Part shown: piece by piece, positions 38,036 to 49,889 of the stretch
Position numbering within the stretch: the first letter of the stretch is position 1
Layout: each line of letters starts with the position of its first letter
Source of the DNA: Streptococcus parasanguinis
Lineage (GTDB): Bacteria; Bacillota; Bacilli; Lactobacillales; Streptococcaceae
Length of the DNA: 64,000 nt
Direction of reading: 5' to 3'
NCBI RefSeq assembly: GCF_901875555.1
Contig: NZ_CABFMD010000011.1
Span: forward strand, 287,390 to 351,389
Notes under the pieces: model-generated
Told to the model about the DNA's origin: nothing
Databases searched by the model: none
The model's input: the letters and a program-made list of their open reading frames with translations, nothing else
Made by a program: the position numbers and the translations under genes

Positions 38036-38067
38036 AGAGGTATCTTATCAGTAAAGGAGCCAACGAA

Positions 38068-38406
38068 ATGGCAAATATTTATGATCTAGCAAATGAACTC
38101 TCGCGGACTCTGCGAGACCTGCCTGAATACAAGGCTGTTGTAGCAAGCAAACAAGCGATCGAAACAGACCCAGAAGCAAAGACTTTGTTTGATGAATACC
38201 TAGCTTTTCAAAAACAATTGCAAGGTTTGATGCAGTCTGGACAAGTACCAACAGAAGCTGTCCAACAGGAAATGAAGGACTATATGGATAAGATTCAATC
38301 AAGTCCTCTTGTGACTGAATTCTTTACCAAACAGCAACAATTGTCCATTTATCTTGGAGATCTTGAAAAGATCATCTTTGAACCGATTGATGATTTATTT
38401 CAATAA
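38068..38406 (+). CDS. YlbF/YmcA (UPF0342) family protein
   Basis: A 112-aa all-helical protein beginning MANIYDLANELSRTLRDLPEY and containing ETDPEAKTLFDEYLAFQKQLQ, typical of the YlbF/YmcA/UPF0342 family. In Bacillus, relatives bind RNase Y and affect mRNA maturation and competence; whether this member does so is unknown. RBS AAAGGAG. Its place between tyrA and aroA is conserved in streptococci. A terminator follows. Confidence 0.88.
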   Translation: MANIYDLANELSRTLRDLPEYKAVVASKQAIETDPEAKTLFDEYLAFQKQLQGLMQSGQVPTEAVQQEMKDYMDKIQSSPLVTEFFTKQQQLSIYLGDLEKIIFEPIDDLFQ

Positions 38407-38414
38407 AACTGTCT

Positions 38415-38446
38415 AGCCAGAGCGATTTCCCAGCTTTGGCTTTTTG
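38415..38446 (+). terminator. Terminator after the YlbF-family gene
   Basis: AGCCAGAGC (38415-38423) pairs with GCTTTGGCT (38433-38441), then TTTTGTT. Confidence 0.75.
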
Positions 38447-38545
38447 TTCGGAATCATTTTAAAGTCCCTCCAGTAGGCTATTTTTTCATTCGGATTTTCT
38501 TGAAAATTTTAGACAAAAATTGAATAACTGCCATATTTATGATAG

Positions 38546-40327
<1,782 letters not shown>

Positions 40328-40337
<10 letters not shown>

Positions 40338-41179
40338 GATACTTAGGACCTAAAGGCTCATTTACCCATGGCGTAGCCAGTCATGCCTTTCTAAATGATG
40401 AATTGATCCCCTATGAAAGCTTGACCGAGCTCTTAAAAGCCTTTGAACAAGAAGCAGTGAGTGCTGCGGTTGTCCCAGTGGAGAATTCCATCGAGGGCAG
40501 TGTACACGAAACCATCGATTATCTCTTCCACCACGGAGACATTCAGGCTGTTGCGGAGATCGTCTATCCCATCCAACAGCAACTACTCGTGGCTAAAAAA
40601 GACCGCCCCATTCACGAGATTTATTCCCATCCCCAGGCCTTGGCCCAAGGTAAGGCGTTTATTGACCGACATTATCCAACAGCCAAGCTTGAAATGACTG
40701 CCTCGACGGCTTATGCAGCCCGCTATGTTTCCCTTCATCCGGAGAAAAACATCGCAGCCATCGCGCCTCTGAGTGCAGCCCACGAGTACCAACTGTATGT
40801 GCAGCACAAGGACATCCAAGAGATGGCGGCGAATTACACTCGGTTTTGGATCCTAGGAAAAAAAGCTGTAGAAATGCCTACAAGCTTGCATCATACAGAG
40901 GACAAGGTCAGTCTTGCCTTGACCCTACCGAGCAATCAACCAGGAGCCCTCTATAAGGCCTTATCCACTTTTTCCTGGCGGAATATCAATATGACAAAAA
41001 TTGAGAGTCGACCGCTAAAAACAGCGCTTGGGGAGTATTTTTTTATTATTGATCTCCTCATGGAAAAAGAAGAATGGATTCATTTTGCCTTTGAGGAACT
41101 TTCGGCTATGGAGATTGCGGTCAAAGTATTTGGCCAGTATCCAGTATATACAGTAAATGAGAAGGAAATAGAACAGTAA
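40328..41179 (+). CDS. pheA: Prephenate dehydratase
   Basis: A 283-aa monofunctional enzyme making phenylpyruvate. It shows GYLGPKGSFTHGVA, VPVENSIEGSVHETIDYL and the catalytic NYTRFWILGKK (Thr-Arg-Phe), then a C-terminal ACT domain (ALTLPSNQPGALYKALSTF, then KIESRPLKTALGEYFF) containing the ESRP motif for phenylalanine feedback. No chorismate mutase domain is fused. It overlaps aroK by 10 nt and the LCP gene by 1 nt. Confidence 0.95.
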
Positions 41180-42489
41180 TGAGTAGAGATTTGGAATATT
41201 TAACCTATCATGAAAAACGACGATTAGACTATTTACACTCCAATTATCATTATCTAAATGAACGTGAACAACTAGAATACAATTACCTTCTCAAAAAAAG
41301 CCAAGGTGCTTTCGTAGAGGAGACCGATACACCACGTACCTTTGAGGAAGAGGAAGTTCCAGATGAGCTGGAAGAAGTGGTCGAAGACCTTCCTGTCTAC
41401 CAATCGCGCTCACAAAAGTCAAAGAAAAAGGCAACTGTCCCTCCTCAAAATCGGCAAAAAAGACCTCGGAAAAAGGTCCGTGTCAAGCGGATCCTCAAGT
41501 GGATTGCTCTCTTTTTCCTGCTCATTATCGGTGGCATGGTCTTCATGTTTGTGAAAGGACTCAACAGTAAGCCGACAGGTCCAGATGCCAAACCGGCTGT
41601 CGTTGAGAAATTTAACGGCAAGAAGTCACGAGACGGGGTCAATATCCTCATCTTGGGGACAGATGGTCGGATCGGTGAGAAATCTGATGAGACCCGGACA
41701 GACTCCATCATGGTGATCAATGTCAACAACAAGGAAGGCAAGATCAAGATGGTCAGCTTCATGCGGGATACACTGGTCCATATTGATGGGGTCAGCCAGC
41801 AAAATATTCCTGAATATGATGGTTACTATGACCAGAAGCTCAATACAGCCTTCACCATTGGGGAGCAAAACAATAACCAAGGCGCTGAATTGGTCCGTCA
41901 GATGCTCAAGGACAACTTTGACATTGACATCCAATATTACGCCATGGTTGATTTCAAAACCTTTGCGACAGCCATTGATACCCTCTTTCCAAATGGGGTT
42001 GAGATGGATGCCAAATTCTCAACGATTAATGGTGAAAAGGTCAGTGAGGTGGAAGTGCCTGACGATTTGAACATGAAAGACGGTGTCGTTCCGCAGCAAA
42101 CCATCAAGGTTGGCAAACAACGGATGGATGGCCGGACCCTTCTCAATTACTCGCGTTTCCGTAAGGACGATGAAGGAGACTTTGGTCGGACCCGTCGCCA
42201 GCAAGAGGTCATGTCTGCTATCATGCATCAGATCAAGGATCCAACCAAACTCTTTACGGGATCAGAAGCTCTTGGGAAAGTCTTTGCTATGACGTCTACC
42301 AATGTACCTTTCTCCTTCCTATTGACAAATGGGATTGGACTGGTCGGTAGTGCCGGTAAAGGAATGGAACGCGTGACCATCCCAGAAAATGGGGATTGGG
42401 TCGATGCCTACGATATGTATGGCGGCCAAGGTCTACTAGTCGATTTCGATGCTTATAAAAAGAAATTGTACCAAATGGGACTGAGATGA
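41179..42489 (+). CDS. LytR-CpsA-Psr (LCP) family cell-wall glycopolymer ligase
   Basis: A 436-aa type II membrane protein: an N-terminal cytoplasmic region of ~95 residues with an acidic stretch and a basic cluster (KKKATVPPQNRQKRPRKK), one transmembrane helix at about residues 109-130 (WIALFFLLIIGGMVFMF), and the extracellular LCP domain (ILILGTDGRIGEKSDETRTD, SFMRDTLVHI, RFRKDDEGDFGRTRRQQ). LCP enzymes transfer lipid-linked polymers onto peptidoglycan; the rgp polysaccharide would be a suitable substrate, but that is inference. Position after pheA matches the streptococcal psr gene. Confidence 0.9.
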   Translation: MSRDLEYLTYHEKRRLDYLHSNYHYLNEREQLEYNYLLKKSQGAFVEETDTPRTFEEEEVPDELEEVVEDLPVYQSRSQKSKKKATVPPQNRQKRPRKKVRVKRILKWIALFFLLIIGGMVFMFVKGLNSKPTGPDAKPAVVEKFNGKKSRDGVNILILGTDGRIGEKSDETRTDSIMVINVNNKEGKIKMVSFMRDTLVHIDGVSQQNIPEYDGYYDQKLNTAFTIGEQNNNQGAELVRQMLKDNFDIDIQYYAMVDFKTFATAIDTLFPNGVEMDAKFSTINGEKVSEVEVPDDLNMKDGVVPQQTIKVGKQRMDGRTLLNYSRFRKDDEGDFGRTRRQQEVMSAIMHQIKDPTKLFTGSEALGKVFAMTSTNVPFSFLLTNGIGLVGSAGKGMERVTIPENGDWVDAYDMYGGQGLLVDFDAYKKKLYQMGLR

Positions 42490-42496
42490 TATAATA

Positions 42497-42533
42497 AGGG
42501 GATAGGAGTTTTGGACTCCATCCCTTTTAATTT
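42497..42533 (+). terminator. Terminator after the LCP gene
   Basis: GGGGATaGGAGT pairs with ACTCCATCCC, with one bulged A, followed by TTTTAATTT. Confidence 0.8.
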
Positions 42534-42545
42534 GTAGAAAGATAG

Positions 42546-43910
<1,365 letters not shown>

Positions 43911-43926
<16 letters not shown>

Positions 43927-44217
43927 TGAACCTTTTGAGTCCCACAAACGCACCATGTTGAGGCAGTATCACTACTTGTACGAGCTGAGGTATCAGCGAA
44001 GTAGAAGCAGATGTTCGGCCCATGCGATAGGACTCGTAGAATGAGGAGGGGCACCGACGAGATAATACGGGAAGATCGAACCGCTGAGTGCGTGGCTCTG
44101 CTCTTCCTATCTGAGATAGCGAAAAGTAGAAGGGGATGGTATTGGTGTCAATCAATGAGTAACAAAGTAACAGCATGATTCGAAACATTTGCCTGTAATT
44201 TGCGGAGGAACATCAAT
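43911..44217 (+). other. Gene-free left flank of the accessory islet
   Basis: It begins with a 12-bp perfect hairpin (CTCAAAAGGTTC 43913-43924, GAACCTTTTGAG 43928-43939), the likely rlmD terminator. Then follow ~270 nt without a credible gene. A stretch around 43958-43993 (ATGTTGAGGCAGTATCAC, then ACTTGT) resembles sequence after repeat B at 49811-49835, and the CGAACCGCTGA at 44078-44088 recurs just before repeat C, so pieces of this flank have been shuffled. Confidence 0.6.
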
Positions 44218-44646
44218 ATGGATGGAATAACAAAAGATTCTATAAAAACGGCTAAACTAATGAAACAATTATGGCCCCAATTAACCGATAAAGAAGCTAT
44301 TGATGAAGTAAAAAGATATACGAATGGCAAAAATACTGCAATCTTTACTGAAGTTGAAGGTGACACAATTGTAGGTCTAGCACTATGTTCACTCAGATTT
44401 GATTATGTTGAAGGTTGTAAATATAGTCCTGTTGGATTCTTAGAAGGGATTATTGTCGACGAGGAATATCGTTTAAAGGATATTGCTAAAAATCTCTGTA
44501 CAAAATGTGAGGAATGGGCGAAAAATAGAGGATGTAAGGAATTTGCAAGTGACTGTACTTTAACGAATACGGATTCTATAAGATTTCATCTCAATATTGG
44601 ATTTCTGGAGGCAAATAGAATTATTCATTTTAAGAAGAAATTATAA
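44218..44646 (+). CDS. AAC(6')-like GNAT acetyltransferase
   Basis: A 142-aa GNAT protein. GFLEGIIVDEEYRLKDIAKN is the acetyl-CoA loop; GCKEFASDCTLTNTDSIRFH and the end GFLEANRIIHFKKKL closely resemble the C-terminal half of aminoglycoside 6'-N-acetyltransferases (ASD...NT...H...GF.E..R...F.K.L). Aminoglycoside acetylation is therefore plausible but not shown; it may act on another amine. The ATG at 44218 with CGGAGGA upstream is preferred over an earlier TTG. AT-rich, inside the islet. Confidence 0.75.
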   Translation: MDGITKDSIKTAKLMKQLWPQLTDKEAIDEVKRYTNGKNTAIFTEVEGDTIVGLALCSLRFDYVEGCKYSPVGFLEGIIVDEEYRLKDIAKNLCTKCEEWAKNRGCKEFASDCTLTNTDSIRFHLNIGFLEANRIIHFKKKL

Positions 44647-44693
44647 TTTCAGAACGTGGTCAAAATTTATGTATCTTTAGAAAGTGTGAAAGA

Positions 44694-45302
44694 TTGGACG
44701 AACAAATTTTTTTAATGGGTGGAAATCCGCCGATAAAGAACCATACGATTGTTAATAAAATTGTGTCATCAAGGAAGATCGAAAGAATTATCATTTTTAC
44801 AGTTTTTCGAGAAAATTGGCAACCCTATATGAAAAAGTACACGGAAGTTTTCCAAAGTCAATTTCCTAATCTAAACATTGCTTACTTACTCTTGGATACT
44901 GAGCAGATTGATTTTGATAGCTATCTTGATGCTGATCTAATTATCATTGGTGGTGGAAATACGGAAAAATATATAGCTACTTATGTCAATCAGGAGTTCA
45001 AAAATTATATCGATCATATGCTTAATAAAGGGACGAAAGTTATAGGTTTTTCTGCAGGAGCCCTATTATTAGGAGAAAAAGTCTATGTCTCACCTAATGA
45101 TAATTCAGATCATCAGATAAAGATAAAAAATGGATTAGGACTCTTTAGTCAGTTTTTAATTAGTGTCCATTATGATTCCTGGAATGATAAAGCTAACAAG
45201 GATAGAGCTGAAGAACTCGTTAATGTTCCCATAATTCCACTAAATGATCACTCCTATCTTGCATTGGATAAACTTGGAAACATTATTGAGAAAATTGACT
45301 AG
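44694..45302 (+). CDS. Peptidase S51-family (dipeptidase E-like) protein
   Basis: A 202-aa protein with the class I glutamine-amidotransferase-like fold of the S51 family: MGGNPP at the N-terminus, LIIIGGGNTEKY and the nucleophile elbow VIGFSAGALLLG with S120. S51 members cleave Asp-containing dipeptides or related substrates; the substrate here is not known. The start is a TTG at 44694 with only a weak upstream purine stretch, 47 nt after the acetyltransferase gene. It ends before a terminator. AT-rich like its neighbours. Confidence 0.75.
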   Translation: MDEQIFLMGGNPPIKNHTIVNKIVSSRKIERIIIFTVFRENWQPYMKKYTEVFQSQFPNLNIAYLLLDTEQIDFDSYLDADLIIIGGGNTEKYIATYVNQEFKNYIDHMLNKGTKVIGFSAGALLLGEKVYVSPNDNSDHQIKIKNGLGLFSQFLISVHYDSWNDKANKDRAEELVNVPIIPLNDHSYLALDKLGNIIEKID

Positions 45303-45357
45303 TTTTCATTCTCTAAATCTTGATTTAGGTAACTAAAGTGTAGACGAACTGTTTAAT

Positions 45358-45384
45358 GAAAAGCCTTGATTGTAAGGCTTTTTT
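45358..45384 (+). terminator. Terminator after the S51 gene
   Basis: AAAAGCCTT, loop GATTGT, AAGGCTTTTTT. Almost the same hairpin (one loop difference) occurs at 51766-51790 in the adjacent module. Confidence 0.85.
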
Positions 45385-45403
45385 GCATTTTCCAATAAAG
45401 AAC

Positions 45404-45454
45404 TTGACATTATTAGTTACTTCCACTACAATAGAATTACATACCATCGGTATG
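45404..45454 (+). promoter_or_regulatory. Promoter and operator of the TetR gene
   Basis: TTGACA (45404-45409), a 17-nt spacer and TACAAT (45427-45432): near-consensus. A perfect inverted repeat CATACC-ATC-GGTATG (45440-45454) covers the transcription start. The same palindrome precedes the downstream permease gene, so it is the likely TetR operator and the regulator represses itself. Confidence 0.85.
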
Positions 45455-45470
45455 ATAGAAAGGGACTAAA

Positions 45471-46100
45471 ATGGCAAGGAATAGAAACTCACATGAAACT
45501 AGAAAAAAAATACTAGAGGTCTCTAAAAATTTATTTTTAGAAAAAGGATTTGATAATACGTCAATACAAGATATCATTGATGGCTTAGGTGGATTAACAA
45601 AAGGTGTTATCTATCATCATTTTGAGTCTAAATATGATATACTGCAAACAATCATTAGCGAAAATAATCAAGAAATTTTAAATTATAATTGGAGAGGAAA
45701 TACTGGATTAGAAAAGATACAAAATTCTTTGATGGACTCTTTCTCTAATTTTGAACACCAAAGGCTCGTTTACTCTGCCTCAATCATGCTAAGAAGCCCA
45801 CGTTTGTTAGGAGAGCAGTATCTAGGTCTATTTTCTGATTTTTTACCCGAAATTAGAGAAAAAGTTTACGAAGGTGTTGAAGATGGGTCTATTAAAACAG
45901 AATATCCAGAAGAGCTAGCAGATTTAATTGTTTTAACACTAAATATTTGGATTGGTTTTCAAATTTCCGTTTTTTCATTAGTAGAATTAAAGCGTAAAAT
46001 GAATTTCATTAAACTTACTTTTGAAGGTCTAGGGGTACAGTTAATTTCTGATGAAATGATGGAGGTGATTTTCAACTTATTTGATCACTTAAAAAAATAG
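45471..46100 (+). CDS. TetR/AcrR family repressor
   Basis: A 209-aa regulator. The N-terminal TetR helix-turn-helix (residues about 10-55) includes SKNLFLEKGFDNTSIQDII and GGLTKGVIYHHFESK; the rest is a divergent helical ligand domain. A matching palindrome lies in its own promoter and twice before the permease gene 278 nt downstream, so it probably controls the whole efflux module. Inducer unknown. RBS AAAGGG. AT-rich, inside the islet. Confidence 0.9.
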   Translation: MARNRNSHETRKKILEVSKNLFLEKGFDNTSIQDIIDGLGGLTKGVIYHHFESKYDILQTIISENNQEILNYNWRGNTGLEKIQNSLMDSFSNFEHQRLVYSASIMLRSPRLLGEQYLGLFSDFLPEIREKVYEGVEDGSIKTEYPEELADLIVLTLNIWIGFQISVFSLVELKRKMNFIKLTFEGLGVQLISDEMMEVIFNLFDHLKK

Positions 46101-46232
46101 TAAATAAGTAGTCGCATGACATTCATGTTAATACTAATTTCTATTTATGTGTTATCAATTCAATAAATTATCTTACATAATTTATAGTTAAAAAATAACA
46201 TACTTTAAGTGTGTTATTAAAAATCTATTATA

Positions 46233-46279
46233 CATACCAAAGGTATGTTTGTTTTTAGTATATACATACCGATAGTATG
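46233..46279 (+). promoter_or_regulatory. Double TetR operator upstream of the ABC permease
   Basis: CATACC-AAA-GGTATG (46233-46247) is a perfect copy of the palindrome at the tetR promoter and CATACC-GAT-AGTATG (46265-46279) is a one-mismatch copy, with centres 32 nt apart (about three helical turns). This spacing suits cooperative binding of two dimers. The promoter itself is not clear. Upstream, a 10-bp hairpin AATAACATAC/GTGTGTTATT (46194-46218) has no T-tail. Confidence 0.8.
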
Positions 46280-46377
46280 TATAGTGTCATTGTCTGAAAA
46301 ATAAGTTAATTTTTAAATATTTGTTGAGATTAGTTTGAATAGTTTACTCTTTATTTACACTTTGGAGGAAAGAATCT

Positions 46378-47118
46378 ATGTTGTCGCTTATTAAAATTGA
46401 ATTAAATAAAGTTTCTAAATCTAAATTATTTTTAGCCTGGTTGTGTACTATATTTATAGTGCTAGGTATAACAGCAATCATTATTATGGGATTAGGTACT
46501 GACAATAAACTAGGGGAATTCACTGGACAGGATTCTAATGTTATTAGAGTTACTGGTAAATGGGAAGGTTGGGCAATTGTAGCTTCATTGTTTTCATCTT
46601 TATTTACAAAAGCAGCATTTTTGATTTTCGAATCTTATTTATTGTCTACGATTATTATTGACGAATTTAAACGAAGAACAATTTTTCAGTTGTTTTCTTA
46701 CCCTATTTCTAAAATAAAATTACTATGGGGAAAAATTATTTCAGTCATTCTAATAGCATTTATTGCCCATTTTTCTGCACATTTAGTGATTCAATTATTC
46801 ATTAAATTCATGGCTGTTGTAACTGAATCTAGTTATATCCCTGTAGCTAGTCAATTAATTAACTTAGCTGGAATAACGTTTGCAACAGTACTAATAGGGT
46901 TGCTACCATTTGTTTTTGGTATGATTAAGCATTCAACAGCTATAACAATGCTTACAGGACTTGGTTTAGCAGCATTACTTTCAAATGTAAGTCCAGGAAG
47001 TTTATCTAATAATATTGCTGATAACTTATTCTTTTTGATATTTGCAAGTTTCATAAGTTTAATGATTACTTCATTTTCAATTTTTAATATTTCAAGACAA
47101 GATATTAGTATCAAGTAG
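46378..47118 (+). CDS. ABC-2 type permease
   Basis: A 246-aa membrane protein with about six hydrophobic helices, beginning MLSLIKIELNKVSKSKLFLA, with the ABC-2 features KRRTIFQLFSYPISKIKLLWGK between helices. It resembles permeases of the bacitracin/lantibiotic-immunity type, which pair with a separate ATPase; that ATPase gene follows directly. The order permease-then-ATPase is the reverse of the common arrangement. RBS TTTGGAGGAAAG. Expression is probably under the two TetR operators. Confidence 0.85.
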   Translation: MLSLIKIELNKVSKSKLFLAWLCTIFIVLGITAIIIMGLGTDNKLGEFTGQDSNVIRVTGKWEGWAIVASLFSSLFTKAAFLIFESYLLSTIIIDEFKRRTIFQLFSYPISKIKLLWGKIISVILIAFIAHFSAHLVIQLFIKFMAVVTESSYIPVASQLINLAGITFATVLIGLLPFVFGMIKHSTAITMLTGLGLAALLSNVSPGSLSNNIADNLFFLIFASFISLMITSFSIFNISRQDISIK

Positions 47119-47253
47119 CATACCTAAGTTTAATTGAAGGAAAGTGATAATTCCTTAATGATTTCTATAAAAAAAGAGACTGTATAAATTAGTATTTATG
47201 CTCTGGGAGAAAAATTCTTGCATTTAAAACTGGATATAGAAAGAGAGATAGAA

Positions 47254-47991
47254 ATGAGAAATATTGTTGAAATAAAAGAAGTTTTTAAAACAATTGATAA
47301 AGAAGAAATTTTAAGTGGTATCAACCTTCAAATTGCTGAAGGAGAAATCTATGGTTTTTTAGGACCGAATGGTGCTGGAAAAACAACGTTAATGAAATGT
47401 ATGTTATCCTTATCAACAATTACATCAGGTAGTATTGAAATTTTTGGGAAAAATCTACAAGAACACAGAGAAGAAATATTAAGTCAGATTGGAAGTATTA
47501 TTGAATCACCAATTTTTTATGATAATTACACTGCAAAAGAAATTTTGGAAATTCACGCTCAGTATATGGGGAAAAATATTATTGAATCAGATATAATAAG
47601 AGTCTTAAGAATGGTCGGATTAAAGAATACGACTAAAAAAGTAAAAGATTTTTCGTTAGGAATGAGGCAAAGGCTTGGTTTAGCTCGTGCCTTTCTAACA
47701 AAACCTAAATTGTTAATTTTAGATGAGCCAATCAATGGTTTAGATCCAATAGGAATTCAAGAAATTCGAAATCTTTTGTTGTCGCTTTCTAAGGAGCATG
47801 GAATTACAATACTAATATCGAGTCATATATTATCGGAAATTTCACAGATAGCAGATAAAATTGGTTTTATCAAAAATGGAGAAATTGTAGAACAGGTCTC
47901 TATGAAAGAGATTAGGAGAGAGAATATTAACTTAGAAGAATATTTTATGTCTCATTTTCTAAATGAAATTAAGAATTATGAGGTAGATTAA
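47254..47991 (+). CDS. ABC transporter ATPase (bacitracin/lantibiotic-immunity type)
   Basis: A 245-aa ATPase from the chosen ATG (MRNIVEIKEVFKT). Walker A is GPNGAGKTT, the signature LGMRQR (FSLGMRQRLGLARA), Walker B LLILDEPINGLDP and switch SSHILSE. Length and sequence fit the BcrA/LanF class. A TTG at 47218, with GGGAGA upstream, would add 12 residues; the choice is uncertain. It should energise the preceding permease. The next gene starts 2 nt after the stop. Confidence 0.88.
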   Translation: MRNIVEIKEVFKTIDKEEILSGINLQIAEGEIYGFLGPNGAGKTTLMKCMLSLSTITSGSIEIFGKNLQEHREEILSQIGSIIESPIFYDNYTAKEILEIHAQYMGKNIIESDIIRVLRMVGLKNTTKKVKDFSLGMRQRLGLARAFLTKPKLLILDEPINGLDPIGIQEIRNLLLSLSKEHGITILISSHILSEISQIADKIGFIKNGEIVEQVSMKEIRRENINLEEYFMSHFLNEIKNYEVD

Positions 47992-47993
47992 GG

Positions 47994-49676
47994 ATGAAAC
48001 AATTGATAAAGAATCATCAGAAGGCTTTTTATGCTTTCATGATATTTAATATACTGGTCCCTTTAACTAATATTGCTTTTGCTTATTCTATTAAAGGTAT
48101 TATTGATAGTGGTATGTCCCAAAATGAAGATGCCTTAACTCAAGCGGTACTAGTAGGAGCTAGTGTTATTTTCATATATGCAGGGCTCAACTTTATATCT
48201 CTTCGATTGAAAAATAGACTTGTTAGGCAAATCATGTCAAGATACAAAAATAAGGTGTTCCAATCTATTTTAGATAGGGATTATAGAGACTTTTCTAAAG
48301 AAAAATCAGGGAAATTTATTTCTGTATTAACCGAAAATATGAAGAAAATTGAGCAAGATTATCTACACCAGTATTTTAATATTTCAAAAAACCTTTCCTT
48401 AATGATTTTTTCGCTCCTAGCTATGTTTATAGGTAATTGGTATTTGACCTTATTGGTTATCATTGCTAGCATTATTCCAATGATGATTTCTGGATTCATT
48501 GGACAAAAATCAGCTTATCTTCAAAAGAGTGCCATGATTGCCGATCAGAAGTATTTAGCTAAGGTTAAAGATATTTTAGCAGGGTTTCTAGTTATTAAAA
48601 GTTTTAATGTGAAAGAGGCTATCCGTCAAGATTACAGAAATGAAAGCGAAAAATTGGATGAGATATATTTTATGAAAGGAAAATTTGATGTCTTAGCTAA
48701 TGTTATTTCGCAGCTTTCGGGGATGATTGTTTTTTTAGTAGCCTTTGGTGGAGGAATGTATCTTGTTTTTAATGGCTATACCACAATTGGAAGTGTAACA
48801 GCTATTGTTCAACTGGTCAATTTTGTAGTAATGCCACTAAATGAAGTTGGTATGGGAATGAGTAAATTCCGTGAAGGTCAGGCAACACTAGATGCATTTG
48901 AGGTAAAAGATGTAATCGAACTTCAAACTGGTAAAATGAAAGAATATTTCGATGATGTTATTTCTTTTTCAAATATAGATTTTTCTTATCCTAATACTGA
49001 AGAAAAGATTTTTAATCATTTATCTTTGAAGATTCAAAAAGGGGAAAAAATTGCAATTGTAGGAATGTCAGGGAGTGGAAAATCAACTTTGCTCAATCTA
49101 TTGCTGCGTTTTTATGATGTAACAAGTGGACGTATTTCAATTGATAATCAAGATATACAAGCTATTTCAGCAGAGAGTCTTTATAACTTGATGACGATTG
49201 TTCAGCAAGATGTTTATATCTTTGATGATACTTTAAGAGCAAATATTACTCTTAATCAATCCTTCACTGATGAGGAAATAAAGAAAGCTGTACAGCAGTC
49301 AGGTTTAGAAAGTTATGTTTTAGAAAATGAATTAGGTCTACAAGCTTTATGTGGAGAGAATGGCTCAAATCTATCTGGTGGACAAAAACAAAGAGTTAGT
49401 ATTGCGCGCGCCTTGATTCGAAAAACACCAATCTTATTATTGGATGAGGCTACTTCATCTTTGGATAATCAAGTAACTACTGAAATTGAAAGTTCAATCT
49501 TGGATATTCAAAATTTGACTGCACTTGTAGTAACCCACAAGATGAATGAGAACATTTTGAAAAAATACGATAGAATTCTCTTTATGAAAGATGGCGTTAT
49601 TGTTGAAGATGGTTCTTTCAGTGATTTGATGGATAGGAGAGGTGAGTTTTATAAATTGTTTGAGTTGAGTGTGTAA
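47994..49676 (+). CDS. ABC exporter with fused membrane and ATPase domains
   Basis: A 560-aa type I half-exporter: six hydrophobic helices in the first ~300 residues, then the nucleotide-binding domain with GMSGSGKSTLLNLLLRF (near 360), Q-loop VQQDVYIFDD, signature LSGGQKQRVSIARAL and ILLLDEATSSLD. Such homodimeric exporters move drugs, lipids or peptides; no peptidase C39 domain is present. With the preceding ABC-2 pair it makes a two-pump module, probably induced together by the TetR ligand. Confidence 0.88.
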   Translation: MKQLIKNHQKAFYAFMIFNILVPLTNIAFAYSIKGIIDSGMSQNEDALTQAVLVGASVIFIYAGLNFISLRLKNRLVRQIMSRYKNKVFQSILDRDYRDFSKEKSGKFISVLTENMKKIEQDYLHQYFNISKNLSLMIFSLLAMFIGNWYLTLLVIIASIIPMMISGFIGQKSAYLQKSAMIADQKYLAKVKDILAGFLVIKSFNVKEAIRQDYRNESEKLDEIYFMKGKFDVLANVISQLSGMIVFLVAFGGGMYLVFNGYTTIGSVTAIVQLVNFVVMPLNEVGMGMSKFREGQATLDAFEVKDVIELQTGKMKEYFDDVISFSNIDFSYPNTEEKIFNHLSLKIQKGEKIAIVGMSGSGKSTLLNLLLRFYDVTSGRISIDNQDIQAISAESLYNLMTIVQQDVYIFDDTLRANITLNQSFTDEEIKKAVQQSGLESYVLENELGLQALCGENGSNLSGGQKQRVSIARALIRKTPILLLDEATSSLDNQVTTEIESSILDIQNLTALVVTHKMNENILKKYDRILFMKDGVIVEDGSFSDLMDRRGEFYKLFELSV

Positions 49677-49687
49677 TTCTCTTTCGT

Positions 49688-49711
49688 TTTATAGTATAAT
49701 TTTATAAAACA
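49688..49711 (+). terminator. Possible weak hairpin after the ABC exporter
   Basis: GTTTTATA and TATAAAAC can form an 8-bp A/T-rich stem around GTATAATTT. It is weak as a terminator and may be chance in AT-rich DNA. Confidence 0.3.
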
Positions 49712-49754
49712 CACTATCACTTTCGTTCTATAATATAGAAGTTTACTATCACGA

Positions 49755-49809
49755 CACGTCGAATGTGTAAGCTTGTTGGTAAAATGCAGATAATCCTCAA
49801 AAGGTTCAC
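49755..49809 (+). repeat. att-like direct repeat B (orphan rlmD 3' end)
   Basis: CACGTCGAATGTGTAAGCTT and following bases, still readable as the RlmD C-terminus ([12 protein letters not shown], stop) but detached from any gene. It matches copy A from the start of the conserved CA[CT]GTCGAATG up to CAAAAGGTTCAC. The left border falls at the same codon as known insertion points in rumA/rlmD genes. Confidence 0.8.
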
Positions 49810-49889
49810 GTTGATGAGGCATCACTGCTTGTTCAAACTGATTTAACAAGTATTTATACAGTGAAAGTCTTACAGTAAGGAGTTTAAAT

